DNA of 64,000 nucleotides from Beverwykella pulmonaria (GCA_001599595.1 BCHH01000007.1:120027-184026), one strand, 5' to 3'. Positions 45,576 through 57,669 are shown, counted from the first letter of the stretch. Numbers and translations: made by a program. Notes: generated by a model not told the origin, from the sequence alone.

Positions 45576-45765
45576 CCAGTCAACTGCAAATACACTGGTT
45601 GTTAGCAAGCCTGGCGGTTCCTTCACCGAGCGCTTTACGAGTTGAGGCTGTGATACTGCCTATGTTTACATACCTCTACGATATCGTCATGCATGTAAGC
45701 ATCATCTAAACGCCCTATAGTCTATCCGAGGGGGCACCCTTCCTTCCGTCTCGCCCTTCCGCCCA
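45390..45765. other. Transposon 5' end and 3' flank of DDB1
   Basis: Contains the presumed right end of the Fot1-like element and, at 45573-45601, an inverted repeat (CAACCAGT and ACTGGTTG, 13 bp apart). No gene is seen. Confidence 0.55.
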
Positions 45766-48700
45766 CTAATGCAGCCTCCGCAGCCCCTCGACCATTGCTT
45801 TTACACTTTCTACATCTACCCCTAGGCCTTCCACCGCCTTGCTTTGGATATCGTCGCCCACATCCAAGAAGCGCTCTATGATGTCACCATCCACAAATCG
45901 GTACGGCTCTTCAGCCTCTCTAACCTGGTTCTTGAATGCCCTGTACTTTGCGAACGGTATGCCTCCGGGCGCAGTAACGAGCTCTGCGAGGTTCGATTGT
46001 AGTGTCATGAGGAGGTTTTGGTAGTCGGGCGCGATGAGGCCGAAGAGGTAGATGGAGCCTTCGACCTAGAAAAGTGTTAGCCAAGTATCAAAAGCCAGAG
46101 AACGGATAAGAAGGGACACAGGCAGTAGGAAACAAGAGGTGGGCAGATACAGTAGGGCTTTGTAGAGCCATACTGATCCTTCTTGCTTGTTCACCGAATT
46201 CGTTGTCTAGACAATGGTTTCTCTCATGGTGGCATGGGTGTACTTACAGTAGCTATAAATGCCCTAGGGACTACCACTGCGTCCGGCGCTGTTGCGACGT
46301 CGATGCGACGTATCCGATTGGCCATCTCTCCGAGCTGCATCTCCGAGCTCACGTTCAATCGTTTCTTATCGTCATCGGTGACTCCGTTTGGATCGCGGTA
46401 TAGCACTGCTAGATTTCCCTCGGCGTCGCCTTCGAGATATGTGTTCTCGTCGACCTCGGCAACGGCTGTGGCCCATGTTGTCTGGAAGTGCCGTGCTACC
46501 TCGACAATGGTGTCAGGAAGTCCTGTCTCACCACGCTGGTACTCGACTACCACTGCTGATTTCATCAAGTCTGCGATTGTGATGAGGGATCCGTTGACGG
46601 TCATATCGATGGGTGCCGTTGAGCAGCGGAAGGATGCGACTTTGACGAGATCAGGCTTGCTTTCTGTCCTGTGCTCGACATTGTAGATGACAATCGTCTT
46701 GATGAGAGCGGCAACGATTTTGCCTTGGCACATGGCCAGACATTTGCACCCACCCTTTACGGAGATCTCTGTGACGAGTTTGAGCATTCTGTCCTCTGTG
46801 ACTTCTAGGATGAGAATCCGGCCCCTTACGGCAACTGCGTTCTGGTCATCCAAGTACGCTGTCCCAACAACGAATCGTTCTGCAAGCTCACCAGAACCGT
46901 CGGGTAGCTCGCATTGCAAAACACACTCGACGAGCTCCTCTTCGTTGAGCGGGTACGTGTCTAGTTCTTTGAATTGTATCTCGTCGACAAGTTTGAAGTG
47001 GCTGATCAGGATCTCCTCTCCGCCTTTCAATATCCTCTTGATTGTCCCCAATCCAAATGCTTTAAGACTTGGAGAGTAGGCTATCCGTCGCACGGTTTCG
47101 TCGACTTTGAGTGTTTGTACGTGTGTGGTTCTTTCGGTATCTACGAGGGCGATTCGGAGGTCATCTGGTGTCGCGATGGCTATGGAGCCTGGATAGGCTT
47201 CTGAATTGAAGGGGCACACGGTTGTGGCTTTTTCCGCTGTAACGGCTGAGAATACCAAGCGCCCTTCTGAGCCGTATATTAAAGAAGGATGCTCGCACGT
47301 CGCAAACACGTTGAAGAACCCATTTCCTCTAGGTAAAGCTCGGAATGAAGCTTGTTGTGTTCCGAGGATTATGCTCTTGCTTCCAGACAGCTCGTTTGAT
47401 GATGGATTAAAGGTATATGTTACCACATTGCCGTCGGCCATTGCAATGAAGAGCGTTGGTAGCTGGTTAGGAAAGATTTGCGTCAGGAGCAGTGACCGCG
47501 GAACCGACTGTTCTGAGATCTGAACACTGGTGATGGGATCCAGTGTGTTGATGGAGCAGACTGAGAGTTTCGAATTTTGCCAGAATCCAAGGAAACAGAT
47601 GGTGGCGGACTGTGCAGGAAGAGAAACGCAGGCAACTTGGCTACTTGCATCGTAACTCTTCTCCTTGACCAGCTTGAGTCCTCCATCGATGCTGAGCACA
47701 GCTACGGAGACACCCCCTAACGAAACGATGACGTGGCTGTCATTTGTCGATGCAGCAGTAATCGCTCGGCTATCTGATGGCGCCCATTCCGATACAATCA
47801 TGCCACCATCTAGGTCAGTGATTCGGACATGGCTGTTTGTGACTTGGACCACACGATCATGGGAAATATTGGACGCCGTTATAGTGGTCTCTGCTAAAGC
47901 AAGCCCTGCAAACTCCTCCACCTCCTCCACATCTCCCTGAGGGTCGAAACGAAATATGCGTGACTCGTTCATAAATGTCACTAGCAGAGTGTCGTCAAAA
48001 CTGGAGGAAGCATCCGACTTCAGGCCGAAAAGGTTCGAGATGTGTTCCATTTCGCCCAGCACACCGAGGTCTTCCAGGCCAACTCCGCTCCGGACACTTC
48101 TTAAACTGCCGTCCTGGTAAGCACCACTTCCAGTGACTATTCGGGCCTGGCCGGAAGAGTATTCATTTGTCTGTCCTTTACCTGATCTGTTACCCATATC
48201 CATAATAGTGAAATCTAGGATGGGCGCGATATTGGAGAAGGTTTGTACGATATCCATGGACTTCTCGGTGATTCTGATAACTTGTGAATCACCTTGGTGT
48301 GAGCCAACAAAAATGCAGCCTGCATCCAGGTATACGAGTACCGATGCTCTTGACGTCTTCCCAATGACGTCGAGCTTCCACGTTTGGACTCTGTTGCGGC
48401 TGTCCACGACTAGCATGAAGAGGTATAAACGGCCGTAGTCGTCAGCGAAGATGAACCTTTGCGCGTCAATGCATGCCCAGGCCACAAAAATCGTGGCCTC
48501 TTCCAACGGTTCTGTCAGAAGCTCTCCAGATTCCTCGCTGTAGTATCCAATTGAGGTCTCTCCAATAATGATAAGGCCGTACGTGGGTTCTTCGATAGGG
48601 ATAAGGTGGCTCGAGCCCAACTCTAATTCGCCCCGATAGCTTTCCCCCTCCTCCAGGTCAACCGAGTTGTCGGACGCGAAGGACAGCTCGCGGAGCTTGA

Positions 48701-49353
48701 GCTTGACTTGAGAGTGCGTGTCCTCGTACAAAAGGGCAAGTTTGGGTTTCTCGTCGACGGATCTCGGTCGCAGGAAAGCAGACGACCGAACAAACATCTC
48801 CGAGACCCTCGATGGCACAGGCTCGCCTAGATGAGCAATGTCCGGCTCTTGCTTCCTCTTCTTCCCTCGCTGTACCAGCGGAATCACAGTTATTATCCCT
48901 TCATAGACCTCGAGCGTCATGAAGCGTCCTGATGGGTCGACATGACATCGCTCGCCGGTTTGTGATTCTCTGGCGGCATTGTCGGCGACGCTTTCGAACG
49001 TCTTCTCCGTCTGGAGCTGGTTCTTGTCGGCATTCCACGAGAGCGTAAAGTACATGAACCGGTCTGTGCCAACGAATAGGTGATCAGTACGAGAGAGGGC
49101 GGGCCGGAGCTTCTGCAGCATCGTGACTTTGCCGTAGATGGCTTTGGAGTGCTGGAGAGACAGTCCATCTGCACTTTGAGTGTAGAATTCGAGGCGGTTT
49201 GCCTTGCTGCATGCACTGTCAGTACGCCATCTCGACTTCAGAGACGCCTCTTGCTTACGCGACGACGAGGCAGTCATGGTCTGGATCCAGGAAGTTCAAC
49301 TTGAGGGCGTGACGGATGCTGCTCGGGCGGTGGATGGGTGCAAGATAGGCCAT
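45766..49353 (-). CDS. ddb1: DNA damage-binding protein 1 homologue (DDB1, CUL4 adaptor)
   Basis: Exons 49259-49353, 46248-49206 and 45766-46065; 1117 residues against about 1140 in animals. The N terminus (MAYLAPIHRPSSIRHALKLN, then CLVVAKANRLEFYTQSADGL across the first intron) and the C terminus (FIATVEGSIYLFGLIAPDYQ, ending VKAMVEGLRRLH) are diagnostic; between are WD40-like beta-propeller blades, for example ERFVVGTAYLDD, RGRILILEV and LEGDAEGNLAVL. DDB1 is the adaptor of CUL4 ubiquitin ligases in nucleotide-excision repair, heterochromatin and replication control. The last intron (182 nt) is long for this genome but in phase. The gene is divergent from rpc37 across 265 bp. Confidence 0.96.
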
Positions 49354-49618
49354 GGTGAATTGTGAGGCCGGGTGCAGCTCCGGAGATTGTGGACGAGGGA
49401 GAAGGGCGGGGTGGAGTAGCAGTCGGCGCTGAGGGCAATCGAAGCCTGGAGATTTGCTCGGAGGTATTCCGTCATTATCCCCGTCCCAAGTGAAGGGCAC
49501 GGGCCGCCCGCCTCGACGCGGTGAGCTCGCGTTAGCGGGGCAAGTGCGGCTCCCACTTTTTTATTTCGACTCACCATTTCTGCACCGCGCCCTCTCGCTG
49601 CTCCAAGAAACAGCACGC

Positions 49619-50825
49619 ATGGCTCGTAAGAATCGCCCTTGATCGCTCCAGCGAAGGCTTCGCTTTGCCCACTGCCAACTAATTCTGCTCGAATAACAGC
49701 TGCAGTGGACGCAGACGGCGACAATGACCCCGTCGTGTCCGAGTACGATGTCTTCATAACCCCCGCGCTCGAGCAGCAGCTGTACGTCTTGCAGTACATC
49801 AATCGCCCGCCAGACCAGCCTTTTACGCGATCCGCAAAGAGTCAGCCTTCCGAAGTACGCATAAAACCGCAATCTGGATTTTTAGAAGTGGACATTCCCA
49901 TCAACATCCATCAGAACTACAACAAGCCCCAGGGCGTGAGATGGGGGGAGGCCCTGCGGAAGACCAAGGGGTTTGGCCAGAAAGCGTATGGAACGGCAGC
50001 TGGGTTCGAGCGCGTGATGCCTCGCCTGAATGCTAGGCCTGGTGCCGCGGGCGATGCGCCAACGGCGGCTGCCATCGACAACGACGACAACATTGACGAG
50101 TATATCGCCAATTTCGAGGACGCGAATGAGAAGGGACATGTCCTAAATACGCAGACGTTCGGGGGGCAGATCATGAAGGATGAAGGCAGTGCCCCCAGCT
50201 ACATGGTTGGGACATTTCGAGACGGCAGGCACTCCCGCCGACTCCGAGCCGCACCTTACTGACTTCCAGTAGACCAGCTGCATCTCACAAAGTTAAATGG
50301 CCTTGTGCAGATGCGGACAGAGTTTCACTATCTCGATGCCACGGCTCAGTTGGACGCAGTGAACCGCCGCCGTGAAAAGGAATCTCAGGAAGGCGCAAAA
50401 CCCACAGAGCCTAAAGCCTTTCTTCCCACGGTGAAGAAGAGCGGTGGGGATACAGCCGCTGAATTGACCCAGAGCTTCTTCAAAAGTGCGAATCAAGAGA
50501 AGTGGGCCAAGCTGCAATATTCAGACGAAGATGTAAGCGCTGGACCATCACCCACACCCGTAAGAATGCTGATCCTATTCCGTAGTCCGAGGCGGCATAC
50601 GAGGCCTATAGTGAGCGGCTGTTCCTCCCGGATACAAGTGTAGCTCCCAAGCTCCATTCTACCATGAGCAATGCGCAATACCTCGAAACTATCAGTGCAC
50701 CCTCAAAGAAGAGAAGAGCACCCAGGCGTCGGGACGATCTTATAGAAATATCAGACGATTCGGACGTGGAAAATAGGGAAGGGGAAGGGCTAGCCACAAC
50801 GACAGCATGGAATGCGGAGGCCTGA
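49619..50825 (+). CDS. rpc37: RNA polymerase III subunit Rpc37 (Rpc5/POLR3E family)
   Basis: Four exons: 49619-49625, 49700-50224, 50270-50532 and 50586-50825; 344 residues. The first coding exon is only 7 nt (ATGGCTC) and joins after a CTAAT branch point to give MAPAVDADGD. Landmarks are VVSEYDVFITPALEQQLYVL, YINRPPDQPF, EVDIPINIHQNYNKPQGVRW, LNTQTFGGQIM, SYMVGTFRD and QLHLTKLNGLVQMRTEFHYL. The subunit pairs with Rpc53 and acts in initiation and termination by Pol III. Intron 2 (50225-50269) has no GT anywhere that keeps the frame; it appears to be GC-AG, with CTGAC ahead of the acceptor. The C terminus is basic then acidic (DDLIEISDDSD), resembling a SUMO-interacting motif. Confidence 0.9.
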
Positions 50826-51451
50826 CCAGATCCTAATGGAGAGAAGGCGCATACCACGGGGCAGGAAAGAGAGACACGGTCCATATACCCTCGAACTAAA
50901 TTCCAACCAGTCAATAGAAGAGTGCGGGAGAAGTTCTTTGATCATTGGCGTTGTAGAGACCAAAATAGGATGGACATCAATGGAATTGACTTCATTCCTA
51001 AATTCAAGAAATCCATCTGTACTCCGTCCAATGAATTGGGCAAGACTGCAAACCTCTTAGACTCTTCCGATTTTGTTCATCAAGCAGTACGGTCTCTGCA
51101 AACAGACCTCCGAAGTCGGTTAATTTCGCGTCACGTGGCCGGCGGAATTACTTTTCCTCGAAATTTTCTCCAGTTTTCTCCCACACCTTGATTCTCCGCC
51201 TCCCCCAAATCAAGCCGCTTCTGGGAAACCAGTAGCTGATCTCCTCCCTCACGGACAAGCGCTATTTTAACCTCTAGCATGCCGTCCATCGCAACACCGC
51301 CCTGCAGCAGGGAGGCTCTTGAGGCGGCTCTTTCCCACGACCTCGGCTGACCGATCTCAACTGCGGAGTTTGTTCCAACCACAAAGCTCTACACTGCTAC
51401 CCCATTTACACACCTCTCACGACTCACGACTCTTACTTCTCCACGACCACG
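50826..51451. other. Intergenic interval
   Basis: 3' flank of rpc37 and promoter of the dehydrogenase. No further gene is seen. Confidence 0.6.
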
Positions 51452-52723
51452 ATGCGGGCAGTTTCCGCGATCGCCTCGCCTCTACGGCGGATCTCCCCAG
51501 TCGCCGTCCGCCAGGGTTTAAGAAGATGCTTCTCAAGCTCGCAGAATCTCCAAGCCACATGGGGGTTCATTGGTCTCGGCCGCATGGGTTAGTTGGTTGT
51601 CCTTACTGGTATTGGACTCGGGCTCATGCCATATCTCAGGTTTCCCTATGGCCAGAAACCTTAGAGCCAAGCTTCCTGCGGAGGATGTCCTCTTCGTCCA
51701 AGACGTCAACACAGCGGCCTCGAAGAAGTTTCTTGAAGAGAACCCCGAAGGTGTCCGCATTGCCAGCAACGTGCGAGAAGTGGCCGAAAAATCTGTACGT
51801 TGTCTCCTGTCTTGGTCGCCGTGCTTCTGTGATGATTTATTTGTTCTATCCATGATCTAAGTTGGGGGTTACTTGTAACCCTTGTTCTGATTACACCATA
51901 TATATAGCCAATCCTCTGATTTAGCCTTTACACCTCCCTTTTCTACACCGGATATGGAGTGGCAGTCATGCTGACTTCATCAAAGGAAAACATCATCACT
52001 GTCCTTCCGGAGCCACACCACGTTGCTGGCGTCTACAAGCAGATGCTCGAGCCACCTAGCCTCCTGAAAGATGGATTCACGGCGAAGGAGCGACTGTTTA
52101 TTGACTGCTCTACTATTGACCCCATGACTTCCCAGTCAGTAGCGTCTGCTGCCCACTCTTCTGGACAGGGCAAATTCATCGATGCTCCCATGTCGGGAGG
52201 CGTCGTCGGAGCGCAAGCAGGCACCCTCACCTTCATGATCGGCGCAGCTCCCGAAGTTGTCGAACGGGCTACCGAGATTCTGTCCATGATGGGCAAGCGG
52301 GTTTTGCACCTTGGTGAGCAAGGTGCGGGTCTGCACGGCAAACTCGCCAACAATTATCTTTTGGCACTTAACAACGTCGCCACCGCTGAGGCCATGAACA
52401 TGGGCATTCAGTGGGGTCTCAATCCCAAGGCCCTAGCAGATATGATTAACATTAGCACGGGCAAGTGCTGGCCTAGCGAGGTGAACAACCCTGTGCCTGG
52501 TGTCGTCGAAGGTTCTCCGGCCAGTCGAGGATATGAAGGAGGTTTTGGAATTGGTCTAGCCAGCAAAGATTTGAGGCTCGCCGTCAAAGCTGCGAAAGAG
52601 TCCAAGATACGGCTCGCACTCGGGGACACGGCCACGGCCTTTTATGAGGAAGTGGAAAACGCGGAGAATTGCAAAGGACGAGACTTCTCGGTTGTGTACC
52701 GGCATCTTGGGGGCAAGGAATAA
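51452..52723 (+). CDS. 3-hydroxyisobutyrate dehydrogenase, mitochondrial
   Basis: Exons 51452-51587, 51640-51794 and 51986-52723; 342 residues. The first about 28 residues are Arg/Ser-rich without acids (MRAVSAIASPLRRISPVAVR), a mitochondrial presequence. The Rossmann NAD motif GFIGLGRMGFPMARNL spans intron 1. Further signatures are FIDCSTIDPMTS, DAPMSGGVVGAQAGTLTFM, GAGLHGKLANNYLLALNN (with the catalytic Lys) and GFGIGLASKDLRLAV. The enzyme oxidises 3-hydroxyisobutyrate in valine breakdown. I place the acceptor of intron 2 at 51985 (CTGAC then CATCAAAG), giving VAEKSENIITVLPEP; this makes the intron 191 nt, the longest in the window. Confidence 0.94.
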
Positions 52724-53100
52724 GGAGCGGAAGTCTGCACTGCCGCTAGAATATACATGCATAGCAATTCATTTCCAAGGACGCCTCTCCGTGACTTGAG
52801 ATAGAATTCGCCATGAAAATACAAACTCCAAAATTGAACATGCACCTTCAACTCCTACCATTGATCCAGCACCAGGTAATCAACGTGATATCGTATGTTT
52901 CGCTTCGGATCTTCTGTGGGTGAGGGTTCGCGGTGTGTGCACCAATGATAGCACAGCACAGCCACGAACATCACGCCACAAGGCTGCGTCATTGGGACTG
53001 CACGTGTGCGCAGCTTCAACTTCGATCACCGCACCACCCCCCATAGCTTTCGCAGAACCACTTCGATTCATCATCATTTGAATACACAATAGCCGCCAAT
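52724..53100. other. Intergenic interval before pmp3
   Basis: 3' flank of the dehydrogenase and promoter of pmp3. Nothing else seen. Confidence 0.6.
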
Positions 53101-53696
53101 ATGTGCTCCACCGACTGCTTTCTGATGCTCCTTGCGATGCTCTTCCCTCCCGTGGCTGGTAAGTCGACCGCGCGCAGCTCCCAGGCACCCGTCTCCGCCC
53201 CTCTCGCTGCCCTCCCCTTTCATGAAGTATGGATACATCTGCTGACGGTATTGTAGTCTGGGTCAAGCGGGGCATCTGTAGCGCGGACTCGATCATCAAC
53301 ATTGCTCTCTGTTGCCTGGGTATTCTCCCCGGCCTTCTACACGCCTGGTACATCATCCTCAAATACCCCGATCCATACGAGTACGAGCATCTCCATAACG
53401 AGGAGAACGGAAGCGGGGGCTCGCGCACATACGTTGTCGTGGCCGGACGTTGCGATGGCTTACAACCGAACTACGGCACCGTGGGCAGCCAGCCGTCGGG
53501 CGGGCAATTTCCTGGACAGCAAACTGGCGTCATGAACGCGTTCCCGCAACCGAAGACCAACGGACAGAGTGCCGCGCCGCAGAATGGCGCTGCGGGCCAG
53601 GAGTTGGGTGGAGAGGGAAGTTCGGGTCAGCCTGCGGGTCCGCCGCCTACCTACGCGGATGTCATCAAGGGCGACAATAAGGTGCAGGGCCCGTGA
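53101..53696 (+). CDS. pmp3: Plasma membrane proteolipid 3 (Pmp3) with long hydrophilic tail
   Basis: Exons 53101-53158 and 53257-53696; 165 residues. Residues 1-55 are the Pmp3/UPF0057 core with two membrane helices ([20 protein letters not shown] and [20 protein letters not shown]) followed by the usual [12 protein letters not shown]. Yeast Pmp3 ends there; this protein adds about 105 Gly/Gln/Asn-rich residues ending [18 protein letters not shown], a tail seen in filamentous fungi. PPTY matches the PPxY motif bound by WW domains of Rsp5-type ubiquitin ligases (inference). Pmp3 sets plasma-membrane potential and sodium tolerance. The intron (98 nt) lies inside the first membrane region. Confidence 0.94.
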
Positions 53697-55452
53697 TGGA
53701 CGGAGGGTCAGTGAGGAGGTGCGAACAGTGCGGATGATGGAGAGAGTGGGGTCGGGGCTGGGGTTGCGAATGGGGGTCTGCACTGAGCATCAGTGCTGGG
53801 AATATGAATTGGAATGGCGCGCAAGTAGAGTTGACTAATTTTTTTTTGGAGCTTTTCGGTCCAGAGTCTTGTATAGGTATTCGGCAGCATTCTATATGCA
53901 CAATTCCCTTTCCCCCTAGGATTGGGACCTGATGTTCTATACTTGGAGCCATTGGATAGCTGCGGTGACGCCTCGGGAATTAACATGGATGATGGGAACT
54001 GGTACCCTACCAGGTGTTCACAAGGCTGAAAGAGGCGTGGAAAAGGCGCAGGTAAGGAATCCCTCGCTACTCCTCGCCAACCCTCGCGGGGCAAATCTAC
54101 GTGGCGTAAACGGCGATCGGGCATCCAGGTGTGAAGGCGTCAAGGCACCAAGGATGGAATGGTTCGATTCACGATGCTTTGCATGTGTTGTGGGCAGCGC
54201 GCCGGGACACGGAGCCGATCATGTTGGATGACCCGCGAGAATGATTTCGGTGACAAACACCACCCTACCACGGCTCCAAGCGCGAGGACGCTTCCGTATT
54301 TTTCGTCTTGTTTCCTGGTGTCCGATGACGAGGTGAGAGGTGGCTGAACGACAGCGCATCTCCTCCCAATACTCTGGCCTATCAAGCACTGGGGCGGCAA
54401 CACATGCAGCACACGTCATCTGGGTCTTAACATGGAAAATGCAGTCCTCAAACGCGGGACGATGACGGGGGGTTCTTTTGTTAGAAGAATGATTCTCAGA
54501 GGGCAGCCAATCTTGCCAGGCGGAGGATATACCCGTATGACGCCTCCTCTGCCATTTTCCCTCTTCGCCATCTATTCTATAAACACGTTGCCCTTGGCCA
54601 ATCTATCCGGCGCGGGTTTTTGCCGTCTCACCAGCTGGCAGCGGCTCTTTGACATGCGTGGGAAGGGGGTAGCTAGAGTCTCCATGCTGCGCATCGCTGG
54701 TCACGGTTCGTCGTGGGCGCAACAACGCTGCTCCGAGTGTACTGCTGTTCCATGCCAATGCTGAGGGATATTTGACAACCAATTACGAGTTCCAAGGTAT
54801 AAGGCCAAGAGAGACCGCCATCATTCCAAGGATCTAAGCAAGTTGTTGTGGAAGCGGAATCTGGAATCAAGGAGCATCCAAGTAGCCCCAAGACTGAAGC
54901 TTAACTCGCGCCATGTAGCTTCATCGGGAGTGGATGCTGGCGATTATCCAGGAAGAATTAGCTCGCAACGTCACGAAAGCGAGGTGCCGGGTGCGTACGA
55001 GCGTCTGACGTTGGTAATGTGGCTGGAAAGCAGCTGGGGCTTGCCTAATGGTCACATCACCCGTCATTTCCCCTGGTCTGCTTCGCACTTCGCCCTAACT
55101 GTGTGGCGCAATCATAATCACCTTGATTCCTTCCTCCTTTCCTCAGTCTCCTCCAGCTTCTCCCCACCCGCAAGGCTTTGTGCTTTGCATCTTCAAGGCA
55201 GCCGTCTTTCTCTCGGGCCCGTCTAGCACAGCCACCTACCCTCCTACAACAAAGACCCCAAACATCGCGTTTGTACGACCAACCGCGATCGCCCTCCGTT
55301 TCGGCCCCAAAGAAGACGACCCACTCAACTTGCTTCGCTGCCGACCGCCCTCCATACAATCTAGACGTCCGCGTGTGATTGCTCCACCAAGCGATTGCTT
55401 GCCCAACAACAGCGTGAAGCACGTTTGTGGTTCCCACGCGACCTCATCAACA
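53697..55452. other. Gene-free interval upstream of the calcium exchanger
   Basis: Contains the 3' flank of pmp3 and a T-run near 53835. From about 55080 the sequence is pyrimidine-rich and probably the leader of the exchanger gene. Several short open frames show no protein-like features. Confidence 0.5.
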
Positions 55453-57669
55453 ATGCGTACGTTATGTGTCCCAAACAAGGTCGAAACCGCTAAGGATTGC
55501 GACGCTGCAGCGCAATGGAAATGCTAACGGAACCATTCCATCATGTAGACGCGATACGGATAAAGGCGAGTCGCGCCGCCTCGTCGCCCGGAGAAGACGG
55601 CGCTATCAACTTCAACCCTTTTGCGAGGGTACGGTCAAATCCTTCGGTCGACCTCGAGAACCAAATGCACCGAACACAATCCGATGCATTCGTTCGACCT
55701 TCACACGAACAGACCGAGCAGGAATTTCCGGCTCCTCATCACGCCGACACCGCGCCAACCCTCCATCCCTCCGTGGATGGGACCGAGAACGCGCCTCATT
55801 CGGCCGCAGAAAAGGAGACGGAGACCAGTGGTGAAACCAGCAAAGAGTCGGCCGACATCAGTGACAACACGGTTGTGGAAGGCTCTGGCCTCACGAAACG
55901 AGCCAAGTTCAAGCAGCTCCTCCGGAAGAGCGATGACGGGAACGAAAGCGGAGAAGTCACCCGGGTCGAGACAGAGGGTCTTTCGTTCGAGGAGAGGAAG
56001 AGGCGGGCGCACAAGAGAAAGATTCCCATCGGCGCCCAGTTCCGCGCGGCTCTGTTTGGGTCTTGGATCAACGTCCTGCTCATCTTTGTCCCCGTGGGAT
56101 TTGCCGTCTACTACGCCAAAATTGGGGGGGGCGCCTGGCCTGTCTTCATCATCAACTTCATTGCCATCATTCCTTTGGCAGCAACCCTTAGCTACGCAAC
56201 CGAGGAACTTGCACTTCGGGTCGGTGAGACCATGGGCGGGCTGTTGAATGCGTCTTTTGGGTATCTAACCCCCACCCGACCCCAAACAGGGTCTGCCCGT
56301 GTGAGAAATAGAACGGCTAACCGCTTCACAGTAACGCCGTTGAGCTCATTGTTTCCATCCAGGCTCTGGTCAAGAACGAAATTACCATCGTGAAAACCTC
56401 CCTCATCGGTAGCATGCTCTCCAATCTACTCCTCGTTCTCGGCATGTCCTTCTACCTCGGCGGAATTAATCGCATAGAGCAATATTTCAACATCACCGTC
56501 GCGCAAACCGCAGCTAGTCTGCTCGCATTGTGTATTGGCAGTCTGATCATACCCACCGTTTTCCACACGGCCCTCGTAGAGAATCAGACAAACAACAGCC
56601 AAGATAGCAAGAAGAACCAAGGCCTCGTAAGTTTTTCAAGGCGTATAGGTGCAAGTACGGTCATACTAAAGAAATTGCTAGTCTCGCGGAACCGCACTCA
56701 TTCTGTTGTTCGTATATGCCTGCTACCTAGTATTCCAGCTCAAATCACATGCTTCGATGTATAACGCACCCAGCCGAAAGGTTTCCAAAAAAAAGTCTGC
56801 CAAGAAAGAGGAGGGTGAAGCTATGCGTGGCATTGCCCAGATTGGTGCTGGCACCGCCGCTGCATCCGGAGGTGGCATTCATGTCAACAAACTCGTCAAG
56901 GACCAGGGAGAGGAAGAGGAAGAGGAGGTGGAAGAACCTCAGCTATCCGTCTGGGGCGCAGTCATCACTCTCGCCATCTCAACGGTACTTGTCGCCTTCT
57001 GTTCTGAATTCATGGTCTCCAGCATCGACGGTATCACTGGTGATGGGAGTGCAATTGGTAAAACCTTTGTCGGCCTGATTCTCCTTCCCATCGTCGGAAA
57101 TGCCGCAGAGCACGCTACTGCTGTCACAGTGGCTATCAAAGACAAGATGGACCTCGCAATCGGTGTCGCCGTCGGCTCCAGTATGCAGATCGCTCTACTC
57201 GTCCTCCCGCTCGTAGTCATCCTTGGCTGGATTACTGGACACCCTTGCATGGTAAGTTACCGGTACAAATACTAGAACACCTCGTAGTATTAGTAAATAC
57301 CCCTCTTCAAAGAATGCTTGCTAACTGGTATTGTAGTAAGCGCCACCCCCTCTTATTTCTACGACACTATAAAAATGGTGTCTTGTACCTATAAGTACTA
57401 TCTTCTTTTCGACGTCTGCTAATTGTGCCGTGTGTCAATCAGGACTCTCTATTTTGACAACTTCCAAATTGCCGTTCTCTTCGTGGCTGTCCTGCTGGTC
57501 AACTACCTAATTCAAGATGGCAAATCTCGTAAGTCCACCTCATCTTGGGCATGTGTAAGGCTAACACAGTATAGATTGGCTCGAAGGCATGCTCCTAATG
57601 TGTACCTACGTCATCATAGCGCTGGCAGCGTGGTACTACCCCAGCGACGGTGAGACTACACAGTGTTAA
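55453..57669 (+). CDS. vcx1: Vacuolar Ca2+/H+ exchanger (CAX family, Vcx1-like)
   Basis: Predicted exons 55453-55456, 55549-56260, 56332-56626, 56682-57262, 57443-57528 and 57575-57669; 590 residues. The first coding exon is 4 nt (ATGC), joined after a perfect GCTAAC branch point; otherwise translation would start at 55515. About 170 hydrophilic residues precede eleven-odd membrane helices. Exchanger motifs are GGLLNASFGNAVELIVSIQA and GNAAEHATAVTVAIKDKMDL, with an acidic run (EEEEEEVEEP) in the central loop, as in CAX proteins. It loads calcium into the vacuole against protons. The fourth junction is awkward: the strong GTAAGT donor at 57252 shifts frame, so I use GTACAA at 57263, adding VSYR before TLYFDNFQ. 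The end is YYPSDGETTQC. Confidence 0.88.

Noticed and set aside
54150..54190. Possible tRNA T-loop (GGTTCGATTC)
   Set aside because: Stem pairing fails after one or two base pairs; no other arms.
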